From: Bacteroidia bacterium
GTDB taxonomy: Bacteria; Bacteroidota; Bacteroidia; UKL13-3
Reading direction: 5' to 3'
Assembly: GCA_014376805.1 (NCBI GenBank)
Contig: JACMQU010000051.1
Span: 1 to 63,797, forward strand
DNA length: 63,797 bases
Shown: piece after piece, positions 43,361 to 54,100 of the stretch
Layout: every line of letters starts with the position of its first letter
Position numbering within the stretch: position 1 is the first letter of the stretch
The notes under the pieces: generated by a model
What the model was told of the DNA's origin: nothing
Seen by the model: the letters and a program-made list of their open reading frames with translations, nothing else
The model's database searches: none
Translations under genes and position numbers: made by a program

Positions 43361-44332
43361 TCAACCTCTTTTAAACGCTTTAGCAGCTTCAATTAACTTT
43401 GGCAGCACTTCAAATGCATCGCCTACAATGCCATAGTCTGCAGCTTTAAAAAACGGTGCTTCTGCATCTTTATTTATTACAACAATAACTTTGCTTGAGC
43501 TAACACCTGCAAGGTGTTGTATAGCACCAGAAATGCCAATGGCCATATATAAGTTTGGTTTGATTGTGATACCTGTTTGGCCAACGTGCTCGGTATGTGG
43601 TCTCCAGTCCATATCACTAACAGGTTTAGAACAAGCAGTTGCTGCTCCTAAAATATCAGCTAGCTCTTCTATCATATGCCAGTTTTCTGGGCCTTTCATA
43701 CCACGGCCGGCGCTTATTACCACTTCAGCCTCTGTTAAAACAATTTTACCTGAATTGCGTGTTATCTCTACAGAACGTGTTACCTGATCACTATTTGTAA
43801 GACCTGCATCTAACTGAGTTATGATGCAGGTTTGCGGCATTTCTTCAACTGCAAAAGAGTTAGGTGTTATGGCGATAACTTTTACAGGCGTAAACATTTC
43901 AATATCGGCAAAAGATTTACCCGAAAAAACAGTGCGGCGTACTTTAAAACCTGTCTCCGTTTGTGGTATAGAAATTACGCCGGTAACAATGCCTGCCTTA
44001 AGCCGGGCAGCTATGCGAGGTGCAATAGATTTACCACTGTATGTATTGGAGATAATTACCAACTCAGCATTGTCATTTTGTGCAGCGTGAGAAATAACTT
44101 TGCTGTATGTTTCGGCTGCAAATTTACCTAGCAACTCCTGCTTATAAGAGAGTACTTTGGTGGCACCGTACTTACCAAGTTCAGTTAATTTTTCATCGGC
44201 AATATTTCCTACAGAAACTGCAGTGCAGGTGCCATTATTTTGTTTCGCAATTTGAGCTGCGTAACTCACCGCTTCAAAGGTAGATTTCTTAAAATTGCCA
44301 TCGGTATTTTCTGCAAAAACTAATATATTCAT
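43361..44332 (-). CDS. etfA: Electron transfer flavoprotein alpha subunit
   Basis: A 323-residue ETF alpha. The C-terminal FAD-binding half is fully readable: S-A-G-R-G-M-K-G-P-E-N-W, G-A-A-T-A-C-S-K-P-V-S-D, H-T-E-H-V-G-Q-T-G, and I-K-P-N-L-Y-M-A-I-G-I-S-G-A-I-Q-H. With EtfB it takes electrons from acyl-CoA dehydrogenases and passes them to ETF-quinone oxidoreductase. It follows etfB by 27 bp on the same strand. Its 3' end faces the IS-like remnant 82 bp away, so the island sits immediately downstream of this housekeeping operon. Confidence 0.97.
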   Translation of the reverse strand: MNILVFAENTDGNFKKSTFEAVSYAAQIAKQNNGTCTAVSVGNIADEKLTELGKYGATKVLSYKQELLGKFAAETYSKVISHAAQNDNAELVIISNTYSGKSIAPRIAARLKAGIVTGVISIPQTETGFKVRRTVFSGKSFADIEMFTPVKVIAITPNSFAVEEMPQTCIITQLDAGLTNSDQVTRSVEITRNSGKIVLTEAEVVISAGRGMKGPENWHMIEELADILGAATACSKPVSDMDWRPHTEHVGQTGITIKPNLYMAIGISGAIQHLAGVSSSKVIVVINKDAEAPFFKAADYGIVGDAFEVLPKLIEAAKAFKRG

Positions 44333-44359
44333 AACTACTTTTTTACTTTTTAAATGCGA

Positions 44360-45097
44360 TTAAATAACTTTTGCTTCGTTGTGTAATATGCCTATTAAAC
44401 TGCCGGCTTCATCAACACTTATCATTTTGCAGACACCTTTGGCGGCAGGCATTTCAAAGCCGGTAATTTTACTGTTGGCAGAAGCCGTTGTAGGTTCAAC
44501 AACCTTTAGAGGTTTTGTACGCGCAGCCATTATTCCACGCATATTAGGTATACGCGGTTCGGTTAAATCTTTTTGTGCGCTGGCAACAAATGGAGTTTTG
44601 CATTCTAATTTTTCCCTGCCTCCATCTATATCACGTTCAAGCTTAGCCATTCCATTTTCAATTTCTATAGAAGTAATAACATTTATACTTGGTATGCCCA
44701 ACATTTCGCCAAGCAGGCCGGCAACCATACCCCCGTTGTAATCTATGCTTTCGCGGCCGGTTAATATAAGGTCGAAGTTTTCATTTTTAGCATAAGCTCC
44801 TATTTGTTCTGCCACATAATAAGCATCTGCCGGTTCGGCGTTTATGCGCACGGCGTCTGTTGCACCTATAGCCAGTGCTTTTCTAACTGCAGGTTCGGTT
44901 TCTGCAAGCCCCACATTTATGGCAGTAACTGTACCTCCTTGTTTTTCGGTGAGCTCGAGGGCCTTTGTTAAGGCCAGTTCATCATAAGGGTTTATAATAA
45001 ACTGAACGCCCTGTGAATTAAACTTCGTGTTGTTTTCGGTAAAACTTACTTTTGTAGTGGTATCCGGAACATTGCTAATGCAAACCAAAACTTTCAT
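44360..45097 (-). CDS. etfB: Electron transfer flavoprotein beta subunit
   Basis: A 245-residue ETF beta: N-terminal M-K-V-L-V-C-I-S-N-V-P-D, N-P-Y-D-E-L-A-L-T-K-A-L, L-I-L-T-G-R-E-S-I-D-Y-N-G-G near residues 112-125, and R-I-P-N-M-R-G-I-M-A-A near 182-192 (recognition loop). Binds AMP and docks partner dehydrogenases, as known for the family. First gene of the etfBA operon; divergent from the small TPR gene at 45153 with only 55 bp between starts. Confidence 0.97.
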   Translation of the reverse strand: MKVLVCISNVPDTTTKVSFTENNTKFNSQGVQFIINPYDELALTKALELTEKQGGTVTAINVGLAETEPAVRKALAIGATDAVRINAEPADAYYVAEQIGAYAKNENFDLILTGRESIDYNGGMVAGLLGEMLGIPSINVITSIEIENGMAKLERDIDGGREKLECKTPFVASAQKDLTEPRIPNMRGIMAARTKPLKVVEPTTASANSKITGFEMPAAKGVCKMISVDEAGSLIGILHNEAKVI

Positions 45098-45152
45098 ATG
45101 ATTTTGTATATTATTGGAGCGGCAAAAATATTATAATTATTAACAATGAAAA

Positions 45153-45470
45153 ATGCGTAAACAACGAATTGAGAAACTATTGCAAATGATTGCTGAAAAT
45201 GAGGATGACACTTTTGCTCTTTACGCACTGGGTATGGAGTTTGAGGCACTTACCCAATTTAACCTTGCAGTTATATATTTTAATAAAGTTTTGAAACTTG
45301 AACCAGACAAGGTGGCCGTTTATTACCGCTTAGCTACTATTATGCACGCAACAGGTAATGATGAGAAAGCGATATCTCTTTTAAACAAGGGGCTTGAGCT
45401 ATTAAAAATAAGTTCGGATCAAAAAACAATAAACGAATTTAAAAGTCTTATCGATGAAATAAGCTATTGA
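45153..45470 (+). CDS. Small cytoplasmic TPR protein
   Basis: A 105-residue protein without signal peptide, made of about two and a half tetratricopeptide repeats: D-T-F-A-L-Y-A-L-G-M-E-F-E-A, A-V-I-Y-F-N-K-V-L-K-L-E-P, V-A-V-Y-Y-R-L-A-T-I-M-H-A-T-G and A-I-S-L-L-N-K-G-L-E. Presumed protein-binding adaptor. It is divergent from etfB. Function unknown. Confidence 0.85.
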   Translation: MRKQRIEKLLQMIAENEDDTFALYALGMEFEALTQFNLAVIYFNKVLKLEPDKVAVYYRLATIMHATGNDEKAISLLNKGLELLKISSDQKTINEFKSLIDEISY

Positions 45471-45510
45471 ATAAAACTTATAGTTTATAATATATTTAAC
45501 ACCATCATCA

Positions 45511-45942
45511 TTACTCCCCTGTCATAAGCGTAAGTTCATCTCCAATCTCCTGGCACAATTCAATAAGTACACCATGTGTTCCTTTTGGATGCACAAAGGC
45601 AATTAATTTATTGTCGGCTCCTCGTTTCGGTGTTTCGTTAATGAGTTGAAAACCTTCTTTCTTTAATCGGGAGAGTTCTGCTACAATATCATCAACTGCA
45701 AATGCTATATGATGAATCCCTTCGCCTCTTTTTTCTATAAATTTTGCTATGGCGCTGTCTTCTGAAAGAGCCTGTAACAATTCTATTTTATTTGAACCTG
45801 TTTTATAAAAGATGGTCTGAACCATTTCGCTTTCAACGGTCTCTTTTTTATAGGGCGTTTGGTTAAAAAGTGCATTAAATATGGGTTCAGCCAATTGTGC
45901 ATTTTTTATTGCTATACCTACATGTTCTATTTTATGAAACAT
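45511..45942 (-). CDS. mce: Methylmalonyl-CoA epimerase
   Basis: A 143-residue member of the glyoxalase/VOC fold with the epimerase pattern: H-V-G-I-A at 7-11 (metal His7), I-E-L-L-Q (Gln57), G-I-H-H-I-A-F at 75-81 (His78) and V-L-I-E-L-C with metal Glu128. It interconverts the (R) and (S) forms of methylmalonyl-CoA, linking propionyl-CoA or odd-chain/branched breakdown with succinyl-CoA. Length is typical. Single gene; the mutase is not in the window. ETF genes nearby fit acyl-CoA catabolism. Confidence 0.92.
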   Translation of the reverse strand: MFHKIEHVGIAIKNAQLAEPIFNALFNQTPYKKETVESEMVQTIFYKTGSNKIELLQALSEDSAIAKFIEKRGEGIHHIAFAVDDIVAELSRLKKEGFQLINETPKRGADNKLIAFVHPKGTHGVLIELCQEIGDELTLMTGE

Positions 45943-46098
45943 TATTATGAATTTATTTTATAATTATTTATATAGTTTTTTAATCGTTTTTATTTTTGAA
46001 TAATAAGGAAGTATAAGAAGCAACAAATAAATAGTGTATTACCGCAATTATATTGGTTTATAATGTAAGGTGTTAACACATTTATTTGAACTTTTAAC

Positions 46099-46746
46099 TT
46101 ACTCTTCATAGTTAACAGCGTAGGTTAAAATAAACTCTTTAAAGCATTTATAATATACATTAAAGTGGCCTATATAATCATCTTTTTTTATAACTGTTTG
46201 TATGGATCCTTGTGTATTTAAAACAAATTTTTTGATATGCAAATGAAGTTTAAAATCGAGTTCTTTTTCACCATATATTTTATATAATGTTTCTTTAGCA
46301 CTCCAGATGATTGTTTTCTCCACCACTTGATCTTCCTTACCTGCAAAGGAAACTTCTTTCTCATTCATAAACTTATGTGCAACTCTATTGATCCGTTCAT
46401 CCGTTTTTTCCAGGTCCATACCTACTTCCAGGTTTTTACTTAAAATAATTCCTGCAAAATGATGTGAGTGTGTGATTGAAACATGATAAGGAATTCCGCT
46501 TAATTCAAGCAAAGGTTTATTAAATTTGTTTTTATGTAAATGTACCGGTACATCTTTAAATTGCTGGTTGAGTAAAACTCTGCTTGCAAGATAATGACTG
46601 GCTGCTGCATTATCCATTTTAAGGTGCATATCGCGTTCAAAAAAATCTTTACTCAATAAATTTTTGAGTTCAGCATTCGTTTCTGTAATATGCCATAATG
46701 CTAATAGAATATCGGGTTCAATTTTTTTTTGGAGAAATATGGGCAT
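46099..46746 (-). CDS. 4'-phosphopantetheinyl transferase
   Basis: A 215-residue Sfp-type transferase: V-G-M-D-L-E-K-T-D at 108-116 with Mg-binding D111 and E113, and W-S-A-K-E at 148-152 with the third acidic ligand. The upstream H-V-S-I-T-H-S motif (88-94) matches the CoA-binding part. It transfers the phosphopantetheine arm of CoA to carrier proteins. No carrier-protein synthase is nearby; in Bacteroidota such genes often serve the housekeeping acyl carrier protein. Divergent from the WD40 gene with 54 bp between starts. Confidence 0.92.
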   Translation of the reverse strand: MPIFLQKKIEPDILLALWHITETNAELKNLLSKDFFERDMHLKMDNAAASHYLASRVLLNQQFKDVPVHLHKNKFNKPLLELSGIPYHVSITHSHHFAGIILSKNLEVGMDLEKTDERINRVAHKFMNEKEVSFAGKEDQVVEKTIIWSAKETLYKIYGEKELDFKLHLHIKKFVLNTQGSIQTVIKKDDYIGHFNVYYKCFKEFILTYAVNYEE

Positions 46747-46800
46747 AACCCTGCAAGTTTAGGATATTCGTTTCATTTTTTGAACGCTATTAAATAAAAT

Positions 46801-47712
46801 ATGAGTAAACAAATTACAGTTAAAAAAATTGCCCAATTTGCAGGCCACACCGGAAGTATATATATGCTGTTATCTTCATTAAATGAAAACAAAATTATTA
46901 CGGGAGGTGCAGATGGAAATGTAGTGGAATGGGAACTTAACGCCAATAGAGATGGTTTACTTATCTGCCAGATGCCAAAACCGGTTTATAGCCTGCTCAT
47001 ATTAGCCTCTAAAATGCAATTGCTGGTGGGCACTGCTTCTGGTAACCTGCATGTTATTGATTTGGGAAATAACAAAGAAGTAAGAAATATTGAATTGCAT
47101 AAGCTTGGGATTTTTGATATAAAATTGTTGGGAGAAAACATAATTACTTCAGGAGGCGATGGTTTTATAGGGGTATTAAATAGGGTAGATTTTAAGTTAG
47201 TAAAATTATTTAAAGCAAGTGAAAAAAGTGCCCGGGTTATTGCTTTACATCCAGATCAACAATCATTTGCAGTTGGTTTCAGCGATCATATAATAAGAAT
47301 TTACAATGCTCAAAATTATATGTTATTGCAAGAATTGCAGGATCATACAAATTCGGTATTTGCCTTAAGTTACTCGCCGTGCGGCCGCTATTTATTGAGT
47401 GGTGGAAGAGATGTAAACTTAAAAAGATGGGATGTTTTAAATGAATATAAATTAATTAACACCGTAGTTGCACATAACTTACATATCAATTCTATTGCGT
47501 TTGATCCTACAGGTGAGTTTTTTGTTACAGCAAGCATGGACAAGACTATTAAAATATGGGACAGCGAAACTTTTAAATTGTTAAAAGTGCTGGAAAAAGA
47601 TCGCAACCAATCTCATCATTTTTCGGTTAATAAAGTTATATGGATAAATAACAACCATTTTGCGAGTGTTAGCGACGATAAAATAATGATGGTTTGGGAG
47701 GTGATTTCTTAA
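46801..47712 (+). CDS. WD40-repeat protein
   Basis: A 303-residue beta-propeller of about seven blades, no signal peptide. Clear repeats: G-H-T-G-S-I-Y-M ... G-G-A-D-G-N-V-V-E-W, D-H-T-N-S-V-F-A-L-S-Y-S-P ... S-G-G-R-D-V-N-L-K-R-W-D and H-I-N-S-I-A-F-D-P-T-G ... T-A-S-M-D-K-T-I-K-I-W-D, closing with S-V-S-D-D-K-I-M-M-V-W. Acts as an interaction platform; partner unknown. It is a single-propeller protein of typical length. Cytoplasmic location inferred from lack of signal. Confidence 0.93.
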   Translation: MSKQITVKKIAQFAGHTGSIYMLLSSLNENKIITGGADGNVVEWELNANRDGLLICQMPKPVYSLLILASKMQLLVGTASGNLHVIDLGNNKEVRNIELHKLGIFDIKLLGENIITSGGDGFIGVLNRVDFKLVKLFKASEKSARVIALHPDQQSFAVGFSDHIIRIYNAQNYMLLQELQDHTNSVFALSYSPCGRYLLSGGRDVNLKRWDVLNEYKLINTVVAHNLHINSIAFDPTGEFFVTASMDKTIKIWDSETFKLLKVLEKDRNQSHHFSVNKVIWINNNHFASVSDDKIMMVWEVIS

Positions 47713-48122
47713 AATTTACATAAAATTCATTTTTTCTTAACATTTATTAAAAATTTTTAATTACAGTCAGGCACTAAATGATCGCCATTTACATGCTAAA
47801 TACTCCGTATTAAATTTTTCGAACGCTCGTTAGGTATGAAAAGTGTAAACTTCTAATTCAAGGTTGCTATGTTCATAAAACAATTTAGTGGACAAAACCT
47901 TAAAAAAGCAATCAAGTATTAAACAAATTTTACTAAGATAAAATTAAGAAATCCTACACGCTGTATCTATTTGATTATCAATATAGTGTTGAATAAAAAA
48001 CAAGTAACTTCAAAAGTTTTTTGTTGGAGGAAGAAAAAATTAGTAAGATTTAGTTGTGAGATTGAGGAGTTTTTTGATAGTCCATTAAGTTTTGATTTGA
48101 AAAAAAATAAAAATCAAACTAT
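47713..48122 (+). promoter_or_regulatory. 410-bp leader/upstream region of the giant gene
   Basis: No gene seen. Just before the start codon, AGTTTTGATTT (48088-48098) can pair with AAATCAAACT (48111-48120), a 10-bp AT-rich stem with one bulge that ends 2 bp before ATG and would cover the ribosome-binding area. Bacteroidota genes often lack strong ribosome sites, so its meaning is open. A clear promoter could not be assigned. Confidence 0.35.
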
Positions 48123-51100
48123 ATGAAAAATCAACCTTTATGTTATGGCTTAAGATTTAAGTTTCTGCTTTTTTTAATTATGATTTTCGGGCTTCAAAAA
48201 ACGCAGGCACAAATTTCCACTTATATTTTTACGAGTGATTCAATTGCCTACACACCTGTAACTGCAGGTACTTTGATTTCAGCTTCTTCAACCGATGATG
48301 ATAACAATTACTCTTTGGTAAACATTGGTTTTAACTTTACGTATAATGGAGCATCTTACACACAAGTGGGAATTAGTGCAAATGGTTTTTTAAGGTTAGG
48401 GTCAGTAACTTCTACCATTTATTCAGGTACGCTGGCCAATGCTCAAACCATTACAGCATTTGATCAGGATTTGCAAGGTAGAGGACTTTCCACATCAGAT
48501 ATAAGATTAGATTTACAGGGAACTGCTCCTAACCGTGTTTGTGTGGTGCAATGGCGCGAATGGGGAAAATATCAAACTGCAAGTTATACCTCTGAACAAT
48601 ATAATTTTCAAATAAAATTACTTGAATCAAATGGCAGTGTTGAAATTGTTTATGGTCCATGGACAAGTACCTCGGCTTACTCGGGATCAGTGCAGGTTGG
48701 TTTAAGCGGCAGTTCATCATCAGATTACCAAGCTAGAAGCACCGCATCAACTTCCAATTGGAAAACCTCCACAGCTTCTTCATCTGTTACTTCAAATGAT
48801 ATGGCGGTAAGTTCAACAGTAGCTCCATCCTTAGGTTTACGATATAAATGGACTCCACCACCATGCTCTGGAACACCTGCTCCCGGCAACACATTATCAT
48901 CAATGAGTGCTGCATGCACAGGATTAACGTTTACACTGAGTTTACAAAATGCGGTTAATGGAACGGGAGTTATCCATCAATGGCAAAGTTCATCAGATAG
49001 TATTACGTGGACAAATATAGTAGGAGCTACAGGAGGATCTTATGGAACCACACAAACTGTTCAAACATATTATCGTGATAGTGTAAGATGCGGAACCAAC
49101 TTTGGTATTTCAGCAGCTAAAAAAATAACTATGACATCTGGTGCTGCATGTTTGGTTTACTGCACTGCCAGTTCATCCAATCCTACTATTACCGGTACAA
49201 TCGGACAGCTAACATTTGGCAGTTTGGTTAACCCGGTTGCAACTCCAACACCTCAGGTGCCTAATACATCATCCACAAGTGGATATACAGACTATACCGG
49301 CTTAACTCCGGTAAATTTTAATTATGGAGGAATTTACAATATCAATGTTTATCCAATTTATAATTCCACCTCTTATCCGATGGGAGCTTCTGTTTTTATA
49401 GACTTTAATCAGAACGGAAGTTGGGCCGATGCAGGAGAGCGATTTGATTTACCTTATACAGGAATTACCGGAGCCAGTTCCGTTGGCACAATAACTTTTC
49501 CTACTAGCGGTACTTTAGGAGTTACACGGATGAGAGTAATAAATAATTATGCAGCGATACCAGCGAATGTGAGTGGATGTGGTACCAGCACTTATGGTGA
49601 GGTTGAAGATTATTTTATTAATATATTACCACAGCCTCCATGCAGTGGAACTCCAAATCCCGGAAATACGGTGGCATCTATGAATCCTGCATGTGTGGGT
49701 ATAAGTTTTAACCTGAGTACACAAAATGTAGTTCCGGGTTCTGGTTTGGTTCATCGCTGGCAAAGTTCTCCTGATAGCATATCCTGGTCTAATATTACAG
49801 GAGCTACAAGTGCTTCTTATATTGCTCAACAAAGTACTTTAACTTACTATAGGGATAGTGTTTCCTGTGGTACCAATTATGCTGTTTCAACACCTAAAAA
49901 GGTTACTATGATAAGTGGTGCGCCTTGTTTAACATATTGCTCGGCCTCTACTTCCAATCCTACTGTTACCGGTACCATAGGACAGGTTACCTTTGGCAGT
50001 CTGATTAACCCTACAGCTACCCCAACACCGCAAGTACCTAATGCTACCTCAACAAGTGGTTATACAGATTTTACCGGGCTTACACCTGTAAACTTTAGTT
50101 ATGGCACCAGTTATAATATTAATGTTTACCCAATTTATAATTCTACATCCTATCCGATGGGTGCTTCGGTATTCATTGATTTTAATCAAAATGGCAACTG
50201 GGCTGATCTGGGAGAAAGATTCGATTTGCCGTATACAGGTGTTACAGGAGCCAGTTCAAATGGAACTATTGCATTTCCAATTACCGGCTTAACGGGTGTT
50301 ACCCGTATGAGGATTATAAATAATTATGCAGCCATACCAACAAACGTTAATGGTTGCGGTACAAGCACCTATGGTGAAGCGGAGGATTATTTTATAAATA
50401 TATTGCCTCCACCTCCTATGTTATATGCCTCTTCTACCACCACTCAAACTGTTATTAATCCTATTGCTACCGGAGTGGCAAATCAACAGATAATAGGTAT
50501 TCAAATTGTAACAACAGGTATCCTTCCTGTTTCCAATCTTACACAGTTGCAATTAAATACAAGTGGTACTACAAGTTTAACTGATATTACAAATGCGAAA
50601 GTTTATTATACAGGAACAAGTTCAGTATTCGCAACTACAACACAATTTGGAAGCACAGTGGTATCGCCGGGCGCTAATTATTCGGTTGCCGGCACACAGC
50701 CTTTACAATCAGGAACAAATTATTTCTGGGTTTCCTATGATATTTCTGCTACAGCAGTAAGTAATAATGTAGTAGATGCAGGATGTGATTCTGTTAAAGT
50801 AGGAGGCACCGGTTATGCCCCTACCGTTACTTTACCTGCCGGAAGCAGAACAATAAGACCGAGGCTTACGGGAAATTATAATATTGGTTCAACTGGTGAC
50901 TATACAACCATAACGGCTGCCATCAACGAACTGAATTTTGTAGGTACTATTGGTCCGGTTACCTTTAGTCTCACAGATAATTTTTATGGCCCTTCGGAAA
51001 CATTTCCGATCGTCATTAATGCTTATCCCGGTATGAGCGCATCCAGACAAATTGTGATGAGACCATCATCAGGAAATGCTAATGTTGTTATACAAGGTAA

Positions 51101-54100
51101 TGCAACCTCATTAATTACATTTAGCGGGGGTAATTATTTTACATTTGATGGAAGAGCAGGAGGTGTTGGTAGCAGTAACCTTAAGTTTATAAATGCCAAC
51201 ACTACATCACCTGTGGTTCAATTCTTAAATGATGCAGTAAGTGATGGAATAAATTATTGCACAATCTATAGTGCCAATTCAAATACTTTAAGTGGATCTG
51301 TTTTTATTGGCGGAACTATAGCATTAAATGGAAATGATAGTATTACTATCTCAAATTGTAGTATTAGAAGTTCGGCTTATCCTCCTGTTTTAGCCAATGG
51401 TATTTTTGTACAAGGGCAATCTACAATAGCCCAAAATGATTATTTAAACATTACCAATAACAATATTTATGCCTTTACCTTAAACGGGGTAATTGCTAAT
51501 TCTACGAATAATGGAAATGGTTCGTTCTGGAATATTAATGGTAATAGTTTTTATGATACCACAGCTACTACAACTTCTAATACCATGATGGCTATCAATT
51601 TTCAGCCTTCTTCATTTACGAGCAATCCATCATCATTTAGTCATACTATTAATGGTAATTATATTGGAGGAAGTGGTCCACTTTGCAGTGGTGCTCCATG
51701 GAACATTAGTTCTTCTTTCGGGTCGTTAACGGGCATAGCGGCCCAATCTTCATTTGGCGTTAGCCCAACAAATGTTCAAGGCAATGTTATTCAAAACATC
51801 AATCTTTCTAATACTGCCGGTACTTATACTTTTATTGGTATCAATACACTTGGGTCGGGCAGTTATACCATTGGCGGAAGCAATGGTAATTTAATAGGTC
51901 ATGCAAGTAATCCATCAAGTATCCGTTCGGTAAATAACGGTGCTGTGCAAGGCATAATAAATTCAGGATCGGGTATAATTAACATTACCAATAACATGAT
52001 TGCCAACCTAACAGATAGCAATATTGGAACCTCAGGTGCCTTAAGAGGGATCATTAATTCTGCAGGTTCAGTTGTAAATATTTCGGGTAATACACTTTAT
52101 AATTTTTATACAACAACAAGTTTGTCAGGAACCACAACTGCAGCATCTATGGTAGGAATAGGATGTAGTTCTTCAGGCAACCCTCAGAATATAAATAATA
52201 ATACCATAGGCAGCAACGCGGGAGTAATGGTAAACGGGACTTCGGCCGGACATAACACTGCAGGTATTGTGGTTACAGCAGGTGCGGTAAATGTAATAAA
52301 CAGCAATAGTGTTGCCAATATTATTACCAATACCACCTCTGGAAATTCAATTTTAAGTGCCGGTTTAAATGGTATTGTAGTTTCAGCCACCAACTCAACG
52401 GTAAGTAATAATAACATCCGTAATTTATCTAACATAAATACAAGTGCTACAGGTATTATTAATGGTATTTGTTTTCAATCGGGTATTATAACAGCTTCAA
52501 ATAATTTAATTTATGGTTTGAACACTAGAAATTTAAATATAGGCTCAACTACGGCAGCAGGTATAAATGGTATTATGGCCAACTCAACCAGTTTATTAAC
52601 TTTAACTGGTAATACGATTGATTCACTGGTTTATTCAGGAACAGGAAATACAATTGTTCAGGGAATGTATGTTGTAGGTAACTCTGGTAATACTATTACA
52701 GGCAACACTATAAAAAGAATAACATCAACAAGTGGTGGCACTGGCGTTAATAATTCTTCCTCTATTATAGGTTTATACAATAACTCAAGTGGTTTACTTA
52801 ATCTTAATATCTCTCAAAATAATATTTACAGCTTAAGCAATACACATCCTACTGCTGCCGTTCAGATTTTAGGAATGTTTTATACTTCAAGCACAATTAC
52901 TGCGGGTAACACATCTAATGTTGCAAAAAATAATATACGTAACTTCAATCTTGTAACCTCGGGTGTTAGTGCTGGTATGTGTGGTATTGCAATAGGTTTA
53001 GGTTATGGAACTTTTCAAAATAACTTTATCCAAATGGGGGTTAATGATGCCGGTACTGCATTAACAGGTCAATACCTCAACAGGGGTATTTATATGGCAT
53101 CAAACCTTTATGGAAATGTGGCAGGGCAAATTGGCTTGAGAATTTACCACAATACCGTTTATATGAATGGTAACTATACAAGTGGAAGTTCTGCATCTTA
53201 TGCTGTAGATTTTATAACCAACATAACAACAGGAAGTGTTGATGTAAGAAATAATATTTTTTATAATGCTTCAAGTAATTCAGGTGGTACCGGACTGCAT
53301 TATGGTATCAGAATTTTTAACACCACCAATATTAATAGTAACTATAATTTATTTTATACACCCGGTACAGGAGGCACTTTTGCCAATATGATTTCTACCG
53401 GCTTAAATTATACAACCTTAACAGGTGTTACCGGATGGAATGCCGCCACGAAATTAGAAGTAAATAGTGGCATTGGTAATCCTAATCTGATACTGCCAAA
53501 CGGATCAGCAACAACCGTAAATATGAGAGTTCAATCTCCAACTCCTATTGAAGGTATGGGCGATAATTCTGTTTCTACTACGGATAATTTTGATGGCCAG
53601 TCGCGTGGTTCGCGCACACCGGTAGATATTGGCGCTGATGCGGGCAACTTTGTTTTGTCAGCAGATTTATTTCCTCCCCAGATTGTTTATACAGCAATTC
53701 CAAATACCCTTTTAACTTCTAATGTTACCTTAAGCACTTCTATTATTGATAACGGTGGAATTTATACAAGCGGTGCACTCGTTCCAAGAATTTATTATAA
53801 AAAAGGTGCCGGTGCAACCAATGGATTATATGGACAGTATTTTAGCACTGCTGGAACACTTGCTACCGGAACAGCGCGCGCAGCACAGTGGAATTTCACT
53901 ATCAATAATTCTCTTGTTGGTGGTGTATTACCATACGATACAATTTATTATTATGTTGTTGCACAAGATAGCGCAGGCAATATTGCTTCGCAGGCACCTT
54001 ATGCAGTAGCTTCAGACGTAAATACAATTACAATTCATCCTGCACCAAACACAACATTGCCAACAACTTCATTTCCATTATTCTTCCGGATCAACCCGAG

